From contig NZ_CP007058.1 in NCBI RefSeq assembly GCF_000517625.1, positions 62,001 through 126,000 of the forward strand: 64,000 bases of DNA, written 5' to 3'. This DNA comes from Halostagnicola larsenii XH-48. GTDB lineage: Archaea > Halobacteriota > Halobacteria > Halobacteriales > Natrialbaceae. The position numbers were made by a program, and so were the translations under genes. The notes below the pieces were generated by a model, which was not told the origin of the DNA, did no database searches, and saw only the letters and a list, made by a program, of their open reading frames with translations. Of the stretch, positions 60,160-64,000 are shown in pieces (position 1 is the first letter of the stretch; the number at the start of each line of letters is the position of its first letter).

Positions 60160-62439
60160 ATGGAAATTATCGAACCAATCGGCCACCACGAACTTCTTCT
60201 CGTCATCGTGCAGTTGACGGTGCTCCTGTTCGTAGCACGCGTCCTCGGCGAGACGTTCAGTTCGATCGGTCAGCCGGCGGTCGTCGGCGAACTCCTCGCC
60301 GGCGTGCTCCTTGGGCCCTCGCTGTTAGGATTCGTCGCACCGGGTGTCTACGAGTCGCTGTTCGTCGTTTCGGAGAGTCAGTTTCACCTCCTCGAGATCA
60401 TCTCGTGGCTCGGGCTCATCATGTTGCTCCTGGTCACGGGCCTCGAGACTGACATCGACCTCGTCATTAGCAAAGGAAAGACGGCCGTCTTCCTCTCGCT
60501 CGGTGGCATCCTCGTCCCGTTCGCGACCGGCTTTGCACTCGGGTGGTTCCTCCCCTCGGAGTTCATCGTCTCCGCGGATCACCGACTCGTGTTCAGCCTG
60601 TTCATCGCCACCGCGATGAGCATCTCGGCGATTCCGGTCATCGCGAAAATCCTCTTGGAACTGGACGTGATTCGGCGCGATATCGGCCAGTTGATACTCG
60701 CGGCGGGAATGGTCGACGATACGATCGGCTGGATTCTGCTCGCCACCGTCGCCGGACTCGCGCGGACCGGCGTCGCGGATCTCGGTTCGGCGGCGGTGAC
60801 GATCTTCTCGGTGCTCGTGTTTCTCGGAGCCGCGTTCACGATCGGCCGACGGCTCATCGCTGAGACGATCAGGTGGGTCGACAACGCCATCGGCAGCGAT
60901 ATCGCGTTGCTGTCGACGGTAATGGTCTTTGCACTCGCCGCGGGGGCGCTCACCCAGTATATGGGCCTCGAGGCGATTCTCGGCGCATTCGTCGTCGGCG
61001 TGCTGGTCGGCCAGGTCAAGCGGTTCACCTTTCAGGTTCGCCACGTCTTCGAAACGATGACGCTCGCTATTTTCGCGCCGCTTTTCTTCGCTATCGCCGG
61101 GTTGCGGATGGACCTCGCCACACTGGCTGATCCGCTCGTGTTCGGCGTCGGTCTCGTCGTCCTCGCCGTCGCCTGCGTCGGAAAATTCGGCGGGATCATG
61201 GGGGTCTCGGGACTGGCCGGCCTCTCGAAGTGGGAGGGTATCACCATCGGCGGCGGCATGAACGCTCGAGGCGCGATGGAGATCATCGTCGCGACGATCG
61301 GCCTCGGCCTCGGAATTTTGACGACGAGCATGTACAGCATCATCGTCATGGTCGCCATCGTCACGTCGCTGATGGCCCCCGCGATTATGCGCTGGTCGAT
61401 CCCGAAGATCGAAATGGGGGAAGCAGAACGGCAGCGTATCGAACGCGAACGGTACCTCGAGGACAGCTTCGTCAACAACCTCAATCGGGTGCTGCTGCCG
61501 ACTCGAGGGACCGTCGATACGCAGTACGCCGCCCGGCTGATCAGCCCGTTGCTCCGAAACCTGCAGGCCGATCTGGACCTGCTCTGCGTGACACCATCCG
61601 CTGAATCGGGGCGGACACACCGCGGAGTCCGCGGTCGACTCGGTCGACTCGTCGCCCGAATCGGGGGCCGCTCGGAAACCGGGACGGACTCGGGAACGGA
61701 CGAGCTCGAGTATCGATCCGATTCCGACGAAATCGATCGCGTCTTTTCGAGCGTTGAACGAAGATTGGGTCCGATTGCCGGAGAGACGAGACGCCTCGTC
61801 CGAGAAAGCGATGGGAGTCCAGCGGAGTCCATCCTCGAGACTGCCACCGGCGGGTACGATCTGGTCGTTCTCGGCGAGCGAACGCTCGAGCGCTCACCCA
61901 GCAGGCCGTTGTTTAGCCAGACGGTCGATCGCGTCGTTCAGGAGACGCCGTGTCCCGCAATGGTGGTGAGCACGTCCGACGCCGTAAAGCAGGATCCGAC
62001 GTCGATAGACGACCCGATCGATCGGATTCTGTTGCCGACGATCGGGACGCAAACGAGCCGTCACGCCGCCGAAGTGGCGTTTACGATCGCGCTCGAGGAA
62101 CGCGCGCTCGTCGAGATCGTCCACGTCGTCGCCAGCCACCGATCGGACGATCGGTTCGTCCGTCGAACGCCGCGCTCTCACGAACTGGATGTCGGCGACC
62201 GGATCGTCGACCGCGAGGCCGAACTCGGGAGACAGCTGGGAGCGAAAGTCGTGACCACGGTAACGGTTTCGGACGATCCAGGCGAAGAACTCGTCGATAT
62301 CGCCGACCGAACTGACGCCGACGTCGTCGTGATGGGCTCGAACACGCGGCCGATGACCCAGCGGGCGTTTTTCGGGCCCAACGTCGAGTACGTTCTGACC
62401 AACGCTCCTTGCCCGGTCGTCGTACTCAGCTCGCCGTGA
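60160..62439 (+). CDS. Cation/proton antiporter (CPA2/KefB type) with two C-terminal USP domains
   Basis: 759 residues. The membrane part (about 1-395) has twelve to thirteen helices with the antiporter motif AAGMVDDTIGWILLA (paired Asp). Motifs like GLIMLLLVTGLETDI and QPAVVGELLAGVLLGPSLLG are CPA2-typical. Then two universal-stress-protein-like domains: about 445-610 (LLPTRGTVDTQYAARL, VVLGERTLERSPSRPLF) and 625-759 (LLPTIGTQTSRHAAEVAF, VVMGSNTRPMTQRAFFGPNVEYVL). It would exchange Na+ or K+ for H+, with nucleotide regulation through the USP parts. Confidence 0.93.
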   Translation: MEIIEPIGHHELLLVIVQLTVLLFVARVLGETFSSIGQPAVVGELLAGVLLGPSLLGFVAPGVYESLFVVSESQFHLLEIISWLGLIMLLLVTGLETDIDLVISKGKTAVFLSLGGILVPFATGFALGWFLPSEFIVSADHRLVFSLFIATAMSISAIPVIAKILLELDVIRRDIGQLILAAGMVDDTIGWILLATVAGLARTGVADLGSAAVTIFSVLVFLGAAFTIGRRLIAETIRWVDNAIGSDIALLSTVMVFALAAGALTQYMGLEAILGAFVVGVLVGQVKRFTFQVRHVFETMTLAIFAPLFFAIAGLRMDLATLADPLVFGVGLVVLAVACVGKFGGIMGVSGLAGLSKWEGITIGGGMNARGAMEIIVATIGLGLGILTTSMYSIIVMVAIVTSLMAPAIMRWSIPKIEMGEAERQRIERERYLEDSFVNNLNRVLLPTRGTVDTQYAARLISPLLRNLQADLDLLCVTPSAESGRTHRGVRGRLGRLVARIGGRSETGTDSGTDELEYRSDSDEIDRVFSSVERRLGPIAGETRRLVRESDGSPAESILETATGGYDLVVLGERTLERSPSRPLFSQTVDRVVQETPCPAMVVSTSDAVKQDPTSIDDPIDRILLPTIGTQTSRHAAEVAFTIALEERALVEIVHVVASHRSDDRFVRRTPRSHELDVGDRIVDREAELGRQLGAKVVTTVTVSDDPGEELVDIADRTDADVVVMGSNTRPMTQRAFFGPNVEYVLTNAPCPVVVLSSP

Positions 62440-62535
62440 ATCCGATCTGTACACGGAAGTCCTCCTCGCAGCGAACGGAGACGATAACGCAACTTCCATC
62501 AACAATTTGAAGCCATTTCCGGTGAACGCTTCGGT

Positions 62536-63105
62536 GTGCCCTCATCCAGTCCACAACCGTTGCTCGGGAGCGACGAGCTCACACTCGCCGTCGTCGCTTT
62601 CCTCTCGGCCACTCTCGTCGTCATCCCCGCAGTCGTCTCCGCTCGCCGACCCTCCGACAGTCGTCTGTTTCCAGCGGCGGTCGGAGCGGGATACGCGGTG
62701 ATCTGTCTCGCCCTCTGGGGCGTCACTCGGTCCGTCACGGGAGTTTCACTTCCAGTTAAACGAGATGTTGTCGCCGTTATCGCCGTATTTTCCGTGTGTA
62801 GTCTCTTCCTGTGTTTCAATGCAGCAATTCCGGTGTATGCGTACCGTCGCGAACGACTCGTTACGCCGCTCGTGTGGGCATTTCTTACGACGACTGCCAT
62901 GCTCGCAGCGTTTTTCACCGTTCCGAACGAGTCGGGCGTGCTCACATACAAACTCGTCCCGCTTCCGATGACGCTCGTTACCGAGGTCGATCCGCTATTC
63001 GTATACACCGGATACGTTCCGGTGAGCCTCGGTGGTATGCTGATCGTCGGCGTCGTCGAGTTGGTCTGTCGAAAGCAATTCGGCGTGTTCTTTCTGCGGG
63101 TGTAA
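62536..63105 (+). CDS. Hypothetical integral membrane protein
   Basis: 189 residues with a GTG start at 62536 (MPSSSPQPLLGSDELTLAVV). About five to six helices (VVAFLSATLVVIPAVVSA, PAAVGAGYAVICLALWGV, VVAVIAVFSVCSLFLCFNAA, VWAFLTTTAMLAAFFTV, LGGMLIVGVVELV). No cofactor motif, but FVYTGYVPVSLGG and YAYRRERLVTPLVW recur in unannotated haloarchaeal membrane proteins. Function unknown. Confidence 0.65.
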   Translation: MPSSSPQPLLGSDELTLAVVAFLSATLVVIPAVVSARRPSDSRLFPAAVGAGYAVICLALWGVTRSVTGVSLPVKRDVVAVIAVFSVCSLFLCFNAAIPVYAYRRERLVTPLVWAFLTTTAMLAAFFTVPNESGVLTYKLVPLPMTLVTEVDPLFVYTGYVPVSLGGMLIVGVVELVCRKQFGVFFLRV

Positions 63106-63239
63106 TCGCGAGCGAAGTGGATTCTCGAGCGTGTCATTCGATCTGGAACGGACAAAATTCGAACTGGTGGTCGGACCGTTCGGCTAGCAGATCCCCGCCG
63201 CTACCTGAATTTTTGTATCATGACCTCGTCGTTTTAGCT

Positions 63240-63560
63240 ATGATCGAGGCCATCCTGGAATCGCCCGAGGCGCTGCTCGCAGGGCTTGGAATCTTCATCC
63301 TCGGCTATGTGATTAAATACCGGGAGTGGTCCTTCCTCATCGCCGGCTACGACGCATCGACCGAGGTGTCAAAATCGGTCGCAGCCAGCGTCGTTGGCAA
63401 CCTCGCGATCCGAGTCGGGATCGCAACGATGCTCTTCGGCGTGTTCGCCGCCGGTAGCTCGATACCGGAAGCGGTCGCGTTCGCCTTCGCCGCTTTCGTC
63501 CTTCTCGCCGCTGCTCGAGCAATCTATCGGCTGCAGACGTACCAGACCGCTCCGGCGTGA
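63240..63560 (+). CDS. DUF3784-like membrane protein
   Basis: 106 residues from ATG 63240 (MIEAILESPEALLAGLGIFI). The segment WSFLIAGYDASTEVSKSVAASVVG resembles the LIAGYNT core of DUF3784. Three helices: LLAGLGIFILGYVI, LAIRVGIATMLFGVFAA and AVAFAFAAFVLLAAARAI. The frame is open far upstream, but only as a shadow of the preceding gene. Function unknown. Confidence 0.7.
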   Translation: MIEAILESPEALLAGLGIFILGYVIKYREWSFLIAGYDASTEVSKSVAASVVGNLAIRVGIATMLFGVFAAGSSIPEAVAFAFAAFVLLAAARAIYRLQTYQTAPA

Positions 63561-63737
63561 GAGCCGTTCGTCGCTCCGTTCGTTCGTTCGTTCCCGTCGG
63601 GATGGGCTTCTTGAGCGGATTTGTGGAACGATCCCGGAACCCAGTCGTGGTGGTTCCGTTGAACTCTACCGGTACGAGAGTGGAAGTTTATGAATGATAC
63701 GACACATATTCCTGTCTGAGAAAGCTATTGAGAGCAT

Positions 63738-63917
63738 ATGAGTGGCGAAGAGAACGAAGACGACGCGCAGAACAAAATCGGTCTGGGTATCGCAGTCGGA
63801 GCGGGCATTGGCGTTGCACTGGGGGTTGCGACGGACAATCTGGCGGTATGGACCGCCGCCGGCATCGGTTTTGGTGTCGCGCTCGGAACGGCGTGGAGCC
63901 AGGCAGAAACTGAATAG
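63738..63917 (+). CDS. Small glycine-zipper-like membrane protein (59 residues)
   Basis: ATG 63738 to TAG 63915-63917. An acidic start (MSGEENEDDAQNK) precedes two glycine-rich helices (IGLGIAVGAGIGVALGVAT and VWTAAGIGFGVALGTAW) joined by DNLA. GxxxG spacing suggests helix packing. This resembles small haloarchaeal proteins of unknown function that are often annotated as glycine-zipper proteins. Confidence 0.65.
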   Translation: MSGEENEDDAQNKIGLGIAVGAGIGVALGVATDNLAVWTAAGIGFGVALGTAWSQAETE

Positions 63918-64000
63918 CCCCGCCTACTGACAAACACGACTCAGCTGTGTAACGAGAATCGTCCGAAGTGCTGGTGAGCGTCGGTGGTTGGTTCATCAGG

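Noticed and set aside
1-64000. CRISPR arrays, rRNA genes, replication origin with orc1/cdc6
   Set aside because: No regularly spaced repeats, no rRNA-like sequence and no Orc1/Cdc6 gene were found.

Overview
The window is chromosomal DNA of an extremely halophilic archaeon (class Halobacteria, most like the Natrialbaceae). The proteins are strongly acidic, genes are GC-rich with AT-rich gaps, 'ctcgag' is frequent, secreted proteins carry twin-arginine signals, and many genes belong to haloarchaea-restricted families (RdfA, HalOD1, DUF5796, DUF7128, DUF4013, two-domain GHMP shikimate kinase). No rRNA, tRNA, CRISPR array or intact transposase gene was found.

Layout. 1-2053: tail of a membrane protein, a degenerate tyrosine recombinase and an AT-rich gap. 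2054-8615: a sugar-acid locus with an IclR regulator divergent from D-galactonate dehydratase, then a complete ABC importer (lipoprotein binding protein, two permeases, ATPase). Two near-identical 17-bp palindromes flank the regulator. 8694-14075: DUF4013 protein, PadR and HTH regulators, then an SMC-like ATPase with the cell-shape factor RdfA. 14585-18666: acyl-CoA dehydrogenase, methylmalonyl-CoA mutase subunit and a zinc-type dehydrogenase. 19315-25042: a ParA-like protein with a lost P-loop, amidase, MATE exporter, MazG-like protein and small membrane proteins.

25131-33813 is a heme-copper oxidase locus: coxB, coxA, coxC, several small membrane proteins (two of only 28 and 48 residues), two DUF6789-like paralogues around coxA, and a FixI-type copper P-type ATPase suited to supplying the oxidase. 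34144-43301 holds membrane functions (K+ channel with RCK domains, AI-2E-type permease, formate/nitrite-type channel, YdjM-like and DUF2238-like proteins), a HalOD1 protein and a Tat-exported repeat protein. 44290-50170 looks accessory: regulator remnant, two convergent Tat-exported proteins sharing an unrecognised domain (one extended by a glycine-rich region), AT-rich debris, and two hairpin elements resembling insertion-sequence ends. 50171-52384 has a nickel/cobalt-type exporter divergent from NikR, then a VapBC module with a palindrome abutting its start codon. 52513-64000 is mostly core: chorismate mutase and shikimate kinase, CDC48-type AAA ATPase, phosphatidylserine-decarboxylase-type enzyme, acetyltransferase, cation/proton antiporter with USP domains, and small membrane proteins.

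Best candidates for something undescribed are the convergent secreted pair at 44831-46946 and the multi-stem structured element at 50039-50119. Lesser ones are the palindrome cluster beside rdfA, the mutated ParA, and the micro-genes of the oxidase locus. All calls come from reading the sequence; no database search was run.
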